DNA from: Aquatica leii
Taxonomy: Eukaryota > Arthropoda > Insecta > Coleoptera > Lampyridae
DNA length: 64,000 nt
Assembly: GCA_035610365.1 (NCBI GenBank)
Contig: CM069432.1
Coordinates: forward strand, 6,820,001 to 6,884,000
Direction of reading: 5' to 3'
A program made the position numbers and the translations under genes. Numbering within the stretch: the first letter of the stretch is position 1; each line of letters opens with the position of its first letter. This document shows positions 53,821 through 64,000 of this stretch, piece by piece. The notes beneath the pieces were generated by a model. That model ran no database searches. It saw nothing but the letters and a program-made list of their open reading frames with translations, and had not been told where the DNA came from.

Positions 53821-55170
53821 CTGTAAAAATATTGAATGAGAAACAACAAAAAATTAGAATTATGCGCTAAAGACTCAGGTAGATTATTTCTAGTAATTAT
53901 AATTCGTTGCTCGACACCTTTTTGGCAATAATAATACACCGAGGTCGATTTAGCGCTAATAAGCAGTAAATATTTATAATTTTGCTTTAATTCGAAAACT
54001 TTGCATCGGAATTTAAAAAAGGGGCTAATCACAAAGCCATTATTCATTTTGTAAATCATGAAATTGATCGTGGTAAAAGAACGTTGATTAAAAGGTTCTG
54101 TAATTTTGCACTTACGCTTTTAAATTAGGTATTAAAGCAAGTAGCGGGTTTACACTAACTTATAATGAGCGGCAAACCTCGGGCCGAATTTACCCAGCAG
54201 GTTGTAGTAATCGTAATTTATTTTATTACCCTACACTTTTGGTTTGATTTTGCGGCAAATTCGGACGACTTTGGCTCGCGGCTTTATTTGAAACGGAGGG
54301 GGTAATGTTATTACACAATGGTTAAGGTCTTCGAAAACACGCATCAGAAGGCGCTTAACTTGCAATTATTAACGAATCAAGTCTTCACCTGTGTCTGTCA
54401 CCGCATCTTGATGCCACTGGACAGATATTATCTACAGGTGTAGGTACCTACACAGATGATCGTGACCGTTATTTAAAAAAAATAGGGTAATGTCAAACAT
54501 TCTTGTTATTACTGTAATTGTAAATCTATATTGAAAATCCCGTAAAAGTATTCCAACGATTAAAATGGATCAAGTTTATCTTTAACCTGAGCAGCTGTTA
54601 TGTGAAAAGCAAAAGTACGACAAGTACTGATTAAACTCATTATTCAATATAAACTCTGAGGATTACACGTAATTATCCAATTATTTATCAATCCAGATGT
54701 TTGCCTTTAAGATGCATCAAAGAAAGCGAAATCGATCAGCACTTGTTTGTAACCTACTAAAATTTACTTTCAAACTTGTATATCATTTTTAATTAAAAAA
54801 ATTCTTAAAAATAACTGAAAGAACAAGTTAAAAAATTATAGAATAATTACAATGCTTTTATTATTAAAAAATCAAAATGCACTTGTTTACTATATTATAA
54901 GTAAATTCAAAATTTTAAACAAAAATTAAAATGAAGGTTGATATTAAAAACAAAAATACAACAAACAAAAAACCAAAACAAAAGTGTAAGTATTTATTAT
55001 TTTAACGAACGAGTTGAAAAATATACTCCCCAAAATAAAAACAATTGCTTCAATTTGGTTTAGAAAAAACAAATTATTTCAACACATTACTCTACTGGTA
55101 GATAATTTACATTTAATATTGGTACAATCTGCATGCAAATTGTTAGTATGAGGTAGTGTTGGTGTGGTTT
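53821..55170. other. Upstream flank/first intron of Poxn, no repeat assigned
   Basis: 54150-54460 is GC-richer than its surroundings and contains CACCTG/CAGGTG E-box-like words and a 16-bp palindrome. It could hold regulatory DNA. No first-exon candidate was identified. Confidence 0.4.
54438..54453. promoter_or_regulatory. 16-bp perfect palindrome near Poxn
   Basis: GTGTAGGTACCTACAC in a GC-richer patch about 620 bp upstream of the exon. It could be a dimer-binding site; function unknown. Confidence 0.25.
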
Positions 55171-55192
55171 CTGTGAAGTTAGCACGACATTC
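55171..55192 (+). repeat. 22-bp terminal inverted repeat, left
   Basis: Exact inverse of 57680-57701; carries the GCACGACAT word found in each array monomer. Confidence 0.9.
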
Positions 55193-55499
55193 TATAAATA
55201 CAAAAAAAAATAATAAGAGTTCCAATATCACTTATCATAGTTCTATAGTTCCTGATAAAAATTAAAAAAAGTCCCGCATTTCTTACCTTAAAAAAACGAA
55301 ATTGTAAAAATGTCGTGCTGACTTCGCAAATCTAGCACGACACTCTCCTCTCTAGTACTAAAGTACTAAAACGCGTTGAAAACTACTATTTTTGACAACA
55401 GTTCTGAATAGTTCCGGTCAAGTTCAGTATATATATATGTATATATATAATTTTAGATACCTATTTTAACAATTAACTATTTTTAAACAAATTTCTAAT

Positions 55500-57600
55500 A
55501 TTCAGGCACAGCACGACACTTTGTAAAAATATGTAGTATTGATGAATTTCTTTAGTTTTAATAGAAATTTTACACAGTTCAAAAAGAGTTCTATGCATTA
55601 GAAACATTTTAAAGAAAAGTTCCAACTGATTACTATTTTTAAACAATTTTTAAAAATTACGTCTGTCACGACATTTTGTGAAAATGTGTCGTGCTGATGA
55701 TTTTCCGCAGTTTTAATAGAAATTTTTACACAGGTCTATAAGAGTTGTATGCATTAGAAACATTTTAAAGAAAATTTCTAACTGATTATTATTTTTTAAA
55801 CAATTTTCAAAAATTACGTCTGGCACATTTTGTGAAAATGTGTAGTGTTGATGATTTTTCTTAGTTTTAATAGAAATTTTACACAGTTCTATAGGAGTTC
55901 TATCCATTAGAAACATTTTAAAGAAAAATTCCAACTGACTACTATTTTTTAAATAATTTTCAAAAATTACGTCTGGCACATTTTGTAAAAATGTGTAGTG
56001 TTGATGATTTTTCTTAGTTTTAATAGAAATTTTACACAGTTCTATAAGAGTTCTATGCATTAAAAACATTTTAAAGAAAAGTTGTAACTGATTACTATTT
56101 TTAAACAATTTTCAAAAATTACGTTTGGCACGACATTTTGTGAAAATGTATCGTGCTCATGATTTTTCGCAATTTTAATAGTAATTTACACAGTTTTATA
56201 AGAGTTCTAACCTTTAGAAACATTTTAACGAAAAGTTCAAACTAATTACTATTTTTTAAACAATTTTCAAAAATTACGTTTGGCACATTTTGTGAAAATC
56301 TGACGTGCTGATAAATTTTCGCGGTTTTATTGGTATGTTTACACAGCTCCTTAAGAGTTCTATGCTTTAGAAACATTGTAACTGAAAGTTCCAACTGATT
56401 TCCATTTTTTAAACAATTGTCAAAAATTACGTCTGACACCAAATTTGTGAAAATATGTCGTGCTGATGATTTTTCTTAGTTTTAATAGAATATTTTACAC
56501 AGTTTTATAAGAGTTCTATGCATTAGAAACATTTTAAAGAAAAGTTCTACGTTTTAAAGACATTTGACCAGAAAGTTCCAACTGATTACTATTTTTAAAC
56601 AATTTTCAAAAATTACGTCTGGCACGACATTTTATGAAAAAGTGTCGTGTTGATGATTTTTCTTAGTTTTATAGAAGTTTTACACAGTTCTATAAGAGTT
56701 GTTTGCATTAGAAACATTTTAAAGAAAAGTTGTAACTGATTACTATTTTTTAAATAATTTTCAAAATTTACGTGTGGCACATTTTGTGAAAATGTGTCGT
56801 GCTGATGATTTTTCTTAGTTTTGATAGAAATTTTACACAGTTCTATAAGAGTTCTATGCATTAGAAACTTTTTAAAGAAAAGTTGTAACTGATTACTATT
56901 TTTAAACAATTTTCAAAAATTACGTTTGGCACGACATTTTGTGAAAATGTATCGTGCTCATGATTTTTCGCAATTTTAATAGTAATTTACACAGTTTTAA
57001 AAGAGTTCTAACCTTTAGAAACATTTTAACGAAAAGTTCAAACTAATTACTATTTTTTAAACAATTTTCAAAAATTACGTTTGGCACATTTTGTGAAAAT
57101 CTGACGTGCTGATAAATTTTCGCGGTTTTATTGGTATGTTTACACAGCTCCTTAAGAGTTCTATGCTTTAGAAACATTGTAACTGAAAGTTCCAACTGAT
57201 TTCCAGTTTTTAAACAATTGTCAAAAATTACGTCTGACACCAAATTTGTGAAAATATGTCGTGCTGATGATTTTTCTTAGTTTTAATAGAATATTTTACA
57301 CAGTTTTATAAGAGTTCTATGCATTAGAAACATTTTAAAGAAAAGTTCTACGTTTTAAAGACATTTTAATAGAAAGTTCCAACTGATTACTATTTTTAAA
57401 CAATTTTCAAAAATTACGTCTGGCACGACATTTTGTGAAAATGTGTCGTGCTGATGATTTTCTGCAGTTTTAATAGAAATTTTACACAGTTCTATAAGAG
57501 TTCTATGCATTAGAAACATTTTAAAGAAAAGTTCCAACTGATTTCTATTTTTTAAACAATTTTTAAAAATTACGTCTGGCACGACATTTTGTGAAAATGT
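55500..57600. repeat. Tandem array, about 13 monomers of 152-157 bp (two of 186), with an 801-bp higher-order unit
   Basis: Taking the A of TTACGT as phase, monomers fall at 55659, 55816, 55969, 56121, 56276, 56429, 56615, 56770, 56922, 57077, 57230, 57416 and 57572. Spacing from 56121 on is 152+, 155, 153, 186, 155, then again 155, 153, 186, 156, so five monomers form an 801-bp unit duplicated once almost identically. Each monomer contains a TGGCACGACATTTTGTGAAA-type half hairpin and its inverse. Because 153 is a multiple of 3, long minus-strand frames appear, but they are by-products. Confidence 0.9.
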
Positions 57601-57679
57601 CGTGCTGTGCCTGAATATTAGAAATTTATTAAAAATTGTTAATTGTTATTATTATTAATTACAAAAAAAAATTTTTACG

Positions 57680-57701
57680 GAATGTCGTGCTAACTTCACA
57701 G
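57680..57701 (-). repeat. 22-bp terminal inverted repeat, right
   Basis: Exact inverse of 55171-55192. Confidence 0.9.
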
Positions 57702-58399
57702 TTGCAGTTTTAGTTACGCAAAAGATTTTAAGCTTTGATTGAAATAGTCAACCTTAAAAATTTAGCAAAAAATAATAGTATTAACATGTTTTATTCAAAA
57801 CAATTTTTAGTATACTTTAGTAAAAAGATAAAAAACAAACTTTCAATAATAGAATCTAATCCTAAAAGCACAGTTATTTTTTGACTGTTTTCGTATTATT
57901 ACAACAAATTACTAGTTTTTGAAACATGATTAAAGAACTACACTTTTCTTGATTATTTCAGTTAGAAACACTTTTTTCCGTTAATCTTATTTATTAGGGT
58001 AAACTGTAAATGAACAACTTGTTAATTTATTAAATATTGCACTAGAACAACTCGTGGTACGCGTAACCCTAAAGATACGCGTATGACGGCTTAGGGGCAC
58101 GCAAAAAAAGTTAGTAATGGCGAATGTTAAAAATATCATTATTCTCCTTTCGTCTTGATTCAGTTTCGAAGCGGTGGCAAATAGTAGACAAAAAAATTGT
58201 TTTAGCGCTCATTATTTTAAAATAAAGTATTGTTTATAGTTATGTTTTTTTTGTTTAAAATAAAAATTATATTTGCAGTGTATGAAAAGTGAAAAGAGGA
58301 TACGTCTAAAGAACAAAAAATATTTATAAAAAGTAAGAAAACACAAAGATAACTAACGACAGAAAGCACATACCACACAAATACCAACACTAAAACAAA
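57702..58399. other. AT-rich gap
   Basis: No recognisable gene. Confidence 0.45.
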
Positions 58400-59095
58400 A
58401 CAAAAAGACTAAGATGGAAGAATTAAAAAACAAATTGAAACAAGAAATAAATAAAAATCATAAGGAGATGAGAGATGAATTTAGACTATTAAAGGAAGAG
58501 TGGGAAGAAAAGGCAAATATATAGAAAGAAGAAAAAACACACCTGGAAAACAAAATCATCAAATTAGACTGGATGATGAAAATAGAAAAAACAAAGAAAA
58601 GTTCAAAATTAGATTGAAGAAAAACTACAAATACAAACAAAAATTGAAAAAGTTTTCACAGTAGGAAAAGATAAAAACAAGCAAGTAGTAATTGTAAAAA
58701 TTCACGATTGGGAAGCAAAGAAAGAAATCATGCAACAAAAAAAAAGATTATATGGAACAAAAGTATACATTGAAAATGATTAACGTTAAAAGCGAAGGCA
58801 ACGCAAATGAAGTTAAAAGAAATGGCTGATAAGTTAAACGAAGATTGTAAATAGGATATTAAAACTTATTATTAATAAATAATGTAGTACACATATGGGA
58901 CGAAGGAAAAGGGATGATAAAGATTCAAGATTCAAAAAACGAGTAAAAGAAAATAATCCGGACGTACAAATGACGCATAACTAAGGAAAGTAGCAGGCCT
59001 AACGAGATGATAACAAAAATAAACACACAAGAAGAACACAAAGGTTTAAACTTAACTACGTGGAATATTAGAAGAATCCGGAACACCTGTTTGTA
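58400..59095 (+). pseudogene. LINE ORF1 relic and start of ORF2 endonuclease
   Basis: KMEELKNKLKQEINKNHKEM then RDEFRLLKEEWEEKAN is a coiled coil; after stops and shifts, VVIVKIHDWEAKKEIMQQKK, RLYGTKVYIENDTLK and ATQMKLKEMADKLNE resemble the middle and end of LINE ORF1. GLNLTTWNIRR near 59045-59080 is the first motif of an APE endonuclease. Truncated just after it. Confidence 0.55.
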
Positions 59096-59284
59096 AAGCA
59101 AAGATGCTGCAATGCACATTTTTTATCACATACGACAAACTTTGCACTTGATTTTTTTAGTTGTTTGATAATATTCGTTTGTAACAAATGTCAATGAATT
59201 TTAACAAGTTAAAAGAAAATTAATTGTGTTTAAGTACATATATTACCGTTTTTGTTTCATAATGGCGACACTACAAAGAATCTA

Positions 59285-59510
59285 TATATGATTTATCAGA
59301 TTGGATTTGTAGATGTGAAGAAACTAATAGATTTCACTGTTTTGTATGTTTAATATTTTCACATGCATCATTATGGTGTTAAAATGATGTTACCGATTTA
59401 AAACATTTAAAAAAAAAGTGAAAAAGCACTTTTTATCTGCGGATCACATGAAAAATCCGATCGATCATTTTGCTAATAGTAAAAATAGATGCATAGATCT
59501 TAAATATAAA
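59285..59510 (+). pseudogene. hAT-like / ZMYM1-like transposase N-terminal relic (TTF-type finger)
   Basis: The plus strand reads RLDLxxRCEETNRFHCFVCL, then a damaged IFSHASLW segment, DLKHLKKKVKKH and HMKNPIDHFAN. The Cys-rich WxCxCE...FxCFxCLLF and TDLxHLxxxxxxH pattern is the TTF-type zinc finger at the start of many hAT-like (DUF4371-type) transposases. Too short to classify further. Confidence 0.5.
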
Positions 59511-60985
59511 TCGATTTAATACAAAAGAGTTTTTTTTTACTTATTGTGCTAGTTGCTTTTTTTGAATATTTTAAAAATGACCCTCTGGTATGATTGACCA
59601 CCAGCCACTGTGTAATTGTGAAGTTTCTAAAAGACAACAAAGCAGAAAAATTTTTTTTCAGTTTACAACGTTTCCATTTCTATAGCCATCTACATAGTAA
59701 TAAATTAAGTGAAATCTCTAAGACCAGACGACTAACGATCATCCTCTCAGTAGAAAAAAGTGTTTTATCTCAAGACGCAGCAACGAATAAAAAAAGGAAA
59801 AAGATATATCTGTTCAACAGTAAGTTTATTTTAAAATGTAATTTTTGGTAGCAACTATTAATGCCAATAGTTAAACAATATTTTAAAGATCAAAAAATAA
59901 ACCGTCAAATTTGCAAAATGAAATTCTTAATAATTTTAGAGATAGTTTACCAGTTGAGGATAGTTAATACACTTTTTTTACGGATTAATCAAATCAGAAA
60001 AAAACCAAGAAAAACAAGGTGGAAATGTTCAAGCAGATAGTAGACATTTTAAAATCGCAAATTAGAAAAAAAAACACAAAGAATAGAAAAATGTGTTGTT
60101 TTGTCTTGTGTATCGTTTTCTGCTTTTCGTCTGAACAACGCCAGTTGTCTTTTCTTTGAAAAAACAGTCTTCTGTCTCTTCTTTTAGCACTTAACAACGT
60201 CTTCAGCCGTTTTGCAGCATTTTGAATTGATTTATCACATATCACTTCTCACTCATTTGTAACGAACTGCAGTGAATGTTTATAGAACACGACGCACGAC
60301 CGTAAAGCTGTTATGTACACTACCTCAAAAAAGTAATTGGACACTTTTAAGCGCGACCTGCAAGGTAGGCAACCAAACTTACGTTATAACAAAACCCCTA
60401 GTTAAATTTGACAACATTGGCATTGTAGACATTACTTGCAGGGATATTACGAAGTTAGTAACTATTTTTATAAGCACTGCCTTAAGCGTTCAAAGAACAT
60501 GTTTCTTACTTGCAAATATTTATCTAAATTGTACTCTAAAGTTATAAATTCTGTTTCGCCGAGTTTTCTATTTATCTATATTCTTTGCTTAAGTAATTAA
60601 AAAATTTTAATTGTTATTTATGATTAATGATAAACTGTATGCTCAAATATGAAACTACTGTACTAATTAGCCTAAAAGTCTTAATATATCTGGATTCAAT
60701 TAAATTCAACATTCCAATTTTCTTTGTAAAAGAAGTATTATCATCATTTGAACGTAATTAGTGGTTGAAAAATTGTAATCTTAATTTACATTACAAATTC
60801 TCATACCTATGCTGTAAATCTAAAAATCACAAATTTAGAAAAATGCGAAATGCATTTTTCCGGTTTCTCTTCGTAACATTTAATTTAAGTAATAACTATT
60901 TTGAGGCAATATAAATTTAATGGTAATGAACTGAAATTTGCAATTTTGTAATTTGCATTTTTTTATATTTTAGATTACTATAGTA
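59511..60985. other. Gap, mostly AT-rich
   Basis: Short frames at 59594-59851 (+), 59994-60245 (-) and 60272-60547 (+) show nothing recognisable. A Tc1-like terminal sequence is at 60317. Confidence 0.4.
60317..60350 (+). repeat. Tc1-like terminal repeat sequence, isolated
   Basis: TACACTACCTCAAAAAAGTA followed by ATTGGACACTTTT resembles the outer TIR of Tc1/mariner elements including the TA target. No partner end or transposase is visible nearby. Confidence 0.35.
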
Positions 60986-61424
60986 CCTACCGTCAACTGG
61001 GGTAACTTTGCCAGCCGGGTCATGCGCCACAGCCTTTAAAATGACATGATATTGCAACGGTTGTATTTATAGCAAGCAACTTCACAGTAATACAATCAAT
61101 ACATATGACAAGTGGTTTGTATAAAAGACGGTGATTAACTTTTTAAATATAAGGTGCTTTATATAGAGATAAGTAATACAAACAACTTTTCTAATTTTCG
61201 AAATGGTAAACTACTAAGACTTGTCACATTTTCATTATTTATATCAGTGATTTGAAATGCATGTCAGTTAAAGATAGTTAGGTTGACGTTACAGAAATGT
61301 GGTTCAAGTACCGTCAATATAAATTTTGCTATTTATTTTGGGCAATAGCAATGTTACCCCGTGATTTCAAACATGCATGATATAAAGTTCACAATTATAA
61401 TTTTTCTTACAGCTTACGTACGTA

Positions 61425-61754
61425 ATGCCACGAAACTATAAAAAGCCGTTGGGATCCCGACCCTATAAAAATTATACTGAAGAAAACGTTCAGCAAGCAG
61501 TTTCTGCAATAACGAATGGACGTCTTACTTCTGGACAGGCATCTGAAATGTATGGAATTCCAAGAAGAACTCTGATTAATAAAGTGAAAAATAGGCATGC
61601 CCTTAAAGTTGACTGTCCAACAGCAATTGTTTTAAACGTTGAGAGAAGTTTAGTTGATGTCTTAATTGCCAGTGCAGAATTTGACTCTCCTCTCTCGATG
61701 ATAGATCTCCGAATTGTATTAAAATCATACTTAGATAAAAAAGGTATTCCATAA
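61425..61754 (+). pseudogene. pogo-like transposase N-terminus, psq helix-turn-helix
   Basis: MPRNYKKPLGSRPYKNYTEE is followed by NVQQAVSAITNGRLTSGQAS and YGIPRRTLINKVKNRH, a pipsqueak-type HTH, then ERSLVDVLIASAEFDSPLSM, DLRIVLKSYLDKKGIP. The ATG at 61425 is 430 bp from the left end. The frame ends at TAA 61752-61754; the next coding text (WCYLFLKRHRDRLTHR-type, CENP-B-like) is in shifted frames. Confidence 0.8.
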
Positions 61755-62206
61755 AAAAGTTTTCAAATAATATGCCAGGCAAAGATTGGTGTTACTTATT
61801 TCTAAAACGACATAGAGACCGCTTGACACATCGCCATTGCCAAAATATTAAGAAGGTTCGGGCTGAAAAATCAGATGTTGAAATAAACAATTATTTTCAC
61901 AATTTAGAACAAAGTTTGTGCCACCCATGAACATTCTTAATTACGACGAGACGAATGCCTCTGACAAACCAGGATCTAACAAATGTATCTTTAGAAGAAG
62001 TACCAAGTACCCAGAAAGGATTTTAAATTTTACTAAAACGTCAATTTCAATAATGTTTGCAGCGACAGCAGCTGTAATATGTAGTATATAAAGCTGAAAT
62101 GCTGTACGATGCTTGGTGTATTGGGGGACCTAAAAATACCAGATACAACCGCTCTAAATCAGGCTAGTTTGATTCATACTGTTTTGAAGATTGGTTTCAA
62201 AAAATT

Positions 62207-62479
62207 GTGATCCCCTGGACAAAGACACTTACAGGAGTAAAAGTTTTAGTGAGAGATAATTTGTCTTCCCATTTAAATATATCAATCTTAAGGGAATGCC
62301 AGAGGCATAATATACGATTTGTATTTCTTCCGTCAAATTCCACACATATAACACAGCTACTAGACATTTGTTTCTTTAGACCGCTGAAAATATGTTGGAG
62401 GAAAATATTGAAAAATTATAAGATGAGGAACCCCAAAGATGGTGTGCTCAATAAATCTTCTTTTCCCATATTACTTTAA
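62207..62479 (+). pseudogene. pogo-like transposase DDE core, second half
   Basis: VLVRDNLSSHLNISILRECQ carries the catalytic Asp (RDN, where many relatives have DNH), then NIRFVFLPSNSTHITQLLDI and CFFRPLKICWRKIL. This is the conserved DDE_1 end. The first Asp motif (NYDETNASDKPGSNK near 61940-61985) is visible upstream in another frame. It would cut the element ends. Confidence 0.8.
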
Positions 62480-62648
62480 CAATTAATGGACAGTATTACA
62501 ATGAACGAGCTTAGTATTATTACAAATGGATTTCGAGCAGCAGGGATCCATCCCTTAAATCGAGATGAAGTATTGAAAAGAATGACAGAAAAGATTTGAA
62601 GAGACTTGAAGCAAAATAGATGACGTTTTTCTTAGTTACCAAAAGGAC

Positions 62649-62909
62649 ATGAGCAACCCATCAACATCTACCATTGTGAAGAGAAAGAAAATGATACGAG
62701 TTGATCCTGGAAAATCTGTCAGTTGGGAAGATGTAGATCAACAACAAACAAAAAACTCCGAAGGAACGGAAGAGCCTGAAAGTATGGAAGACAGTCAGAC
62801 TAAAATGGATCTAAAACAAATTCAAACTAATACTGAATTGACTGATTTGCAGCACGAAAACATTACTAATGAGGATTCCCTAACCAAAGGAAAATATGTC
62901 ATAATCTAG
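62649..62909 (+). pseudogene. pogo-like transposase acidic C-terminal frame
   Basis: An 86-codon frame, Ser/Thr/Glu/Gln-rich (TNSEGTEEPESMEDSQTK-type composition), ending KGKYVII. GKYVII resembles the start of a C-terminal beta segment in these insect transposases. No catalytic motif. It follows the core in the expected place. Confidence 0.5.
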
Positions 62910-63415
62910 TTGCTCGGAAAAAAATGCGCAAAGCATTTTGTTGCTGAAATTCTTTCAAAAGATGAAGAGAATTGCAAAATAAATTCTTCTTTCCCGATGT
63001 GTCAGATATAAGTAATGTCTCTAAGGAAGAAACTGTAAAGGTATTGCCGGATACAAAAAACACTTCATCTTCAAGACAGCTTTTAAACTTTGATGTAGAT
63101 CTTTCTACCTTTAAGTTTGTTTAAGCCTTAATCCGTAAGTACATTTATTTACATAGTTCTTACTTTGTATAAAGAGAAAAGTTTCTGTTTGATTGTATTT
63201 ACATTAAAATAAAATTTGTTTTATACAATGCATTATTGCGTTTTAACTTAAATAGGTAGCTATCGGAAAATGTGGCAATACTTAAGCAGGAACTTTAAAA
63301 GAATGTTTTTTATGGCAATGTTGCCCCATACAAGTACTAACATTGCATTTTTAGATGATTTTTATGTGCTGGCAATGTTACCCCAAATGTGAGGTAACAT
63401 TGTCAAATTTTAAAA

Positions 63416-64000
63416 AACAAAAAAAATATCTTGTGCTATTAAAAAATGACCATAGAATGGTTTAGTGTTCAAGAAAACAGATAACAATGTTTGAAAACAG
63501 TTCCATTTCTTAAATTTTGTCATTTTTCTTCTATTCAAATTAAAAAAATTACAGGCAATATAAACAAAACACATATTTAGCATTATACTTAATCAAAATT
63601 AATTTGAATTACTAAAAGAACAAGGAAAAATAAGAAAAGCTGATATTTCGCGTAAGTTAATGCTTTAAGGACCCAAGACGCTCAAATACAACTGTAAAGC
63701 ACAATTAAATACGGTCCCATGAGCTGTAAAGAAGGTTTAAAATAAACTTCGCCCTGCGGTCCATAAGCTGTGACAAAAGTCTAGAGGCGGGGATGAACAA
63801 ATATTTACTCTTTAAACCAAGGTTGAGACTTGGTGTTTATATTATTAATTTAAAAATAAACGTTATTGATCGTTTTGTACAAAAAAAGACTGATTTTTCC
63901 AATGTTTTGTGATATATTTCCATTATTTAGTTTTAGCAAAAACCTGCAAGAATTCTGGTTTGGTTTATAGGTAACAAAACTCATATTAGTTCTGATTTCC
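63416..64000. other. Right-end flank, no gene seen
   Basis: No recognisable coding or repeat. Confidence 0.4.

Larger units (their letters stand above)
55171..57701. mobile_element. TIR-bounded element filled with 153-bp tandem repeats
   Basis: The ends are perfect 22-bp inverted repeats starting CTGTGAAGTTAG (55171-55192 and 57680-57701). Inside the ends, both sides share an inverted sub-terminal segment with AAATTTCTAATATTCAGGC and AGCACGACA text. Between them lies a tandem array. No protein is encoded. It resembles foldback or satellite-carrying non-autonomous DNA transposons. I could not define a target duplication. Confidence 0.75.
60990..63415 (+). mobile_element. pogo-like DNA transposon with psq HTH, decayed but with both ends
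   Basis: Left end near 60998: GTCAACTGGGGTAACTTTGC. Right end near 63370-63400: inverse of ...TGGGGTAACATTGCCAG. Between, a psq helix-turn-helix frame, the DDE core and an acidic C-terminal frame follow in order on the plus strand. The word GTTACCCC/GGCAATGTT recurs inside the ends at about 61350, 63310 and 63370-63410, so subterminal repeats exist. Frameshifts at about 61755-62200 destroy the middle. Confidence 0.78.

Noticed and set aside
53781..54059. 92-codon minus-strand frame overlapping the Poxn exon
   Set aside because: It reads through the splice acceptor in another frame; the paired-domain frame is the real one.
55659..57572. CRISPR-like regular repeats
   Set aside because: The units are 150 bp long, contiguous and lack unique spacers, and the window is eukaryotic.
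55713..57582. Several minus-strand frames of 66-131 codons with repeated protein text
   Set aside because: They are by-products of the tandem array: the monomer length is close to a multiple of three, so a stop-free frame repeats. There is no start context or domain.
60317..60547. Complete Tc1 element
   Set aside because: Only one possible TIR is visible; no second end and no transposase text downstream.
1..64000. tRNA or rRNA genes
   Set aside because: Some GGTTCAA/GGTTCGA words occur (for example 831 and 61292), but no flanking acceptor stem or anticodon arm could be built.

Overview
This 64 kb window is AT-rich, intergenic-looking arthropod DNA, very probably insect and plausibly beetle-like. 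The reasons are a paired-domain exon that matches the insect Pox neuro family almost residue for residue, the mix of Ty3/gypsy, Penelope-like, RTE/LINE, piggyBac, pogo/Tigger, mariner and Helitron relics, and the absence of any prokaryotic operon layout. Nearly everything recognisable is mobile DNA in various stages of decay. The only host coding sequence I can support firmly is one exon at 53600-53820 (minus strand).

Layout. 963-3132 (+): gypsy pol fragment followed directly by a decayed macro domain of the OARD1/TARG1 ADP-ribosyl-hydrolase type. 3240-6470 (-): a second gypsy lineage running gag to integrase. 6590-8060 (+): pogo-like DDE transposase relic with a C-terminal zinc finger. 8266-19100: a nested Penelope-like (PLE) complex. 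PLE-A lies as a head-to-head inverted pair; its left arm holds a 685-bp non-autonomous Helitron, and its right arm is split by a 4.2-kb insertion made of a second head-to-head family (PLE-B), which is itself split by an I-type LINE. 20880-24480 (-): a LINE with extreme purine bias. 24540-25290: a foldback element. 25340-27520: two LINE fragments, the larger of the RTE type. 27898-29775 (+): a piggyBac N-terminus joined to a copy of an uncharacterised transposase-like family ('family X'). 31300-36960: pogo/jerky relic, two more family X copies, a Tigger relic and a second fragment of the purine-rich LINE. 38343-40922 (-): the most complete family X element, with about 120-bp terminal inverted repeats and one 567-codon frame broken by three stops. 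42893-44570 (+): unknown ORF then a third Penelope-like family (PLE-C). 48470-52345 (-): mariner relic and a gypsy element related to the one at 963-2600. 53600-53820: Pox neuro exon. 55171-57701: a TIR-bounded element filled with about 153-bp tandem repeats in a higher-order arrangement. 58400-63420 (+): LINE ORF1 relic, hAT-like relic, and a pogo-like element with psq helix-turn-helix and DDE domains.

The observations most worth pursuing are: (1) the same hammerhead-ribozyme-like motif (CUGANGA, one extra base, short hairpin, GAAAC, with outer complementary flanks) at the 3' ends of three unrelated Penelope-like families and at a fourth orphan site; (2) family X, seen in four copies, with a ZAD-like Cys module, long TIRs and a possible 8-bp target duplication; (3) a macro domain next to gypsy pol; (4) a satellite with an 801-bp five-monomer higher-order unit enclosed in perfect 22-bp TIRs; (5) a Helitron whose empty site is preserved in the opposite arm of the same inverted repeat.

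All identities were judged by eye from translations and motif recognition; no database search was run.
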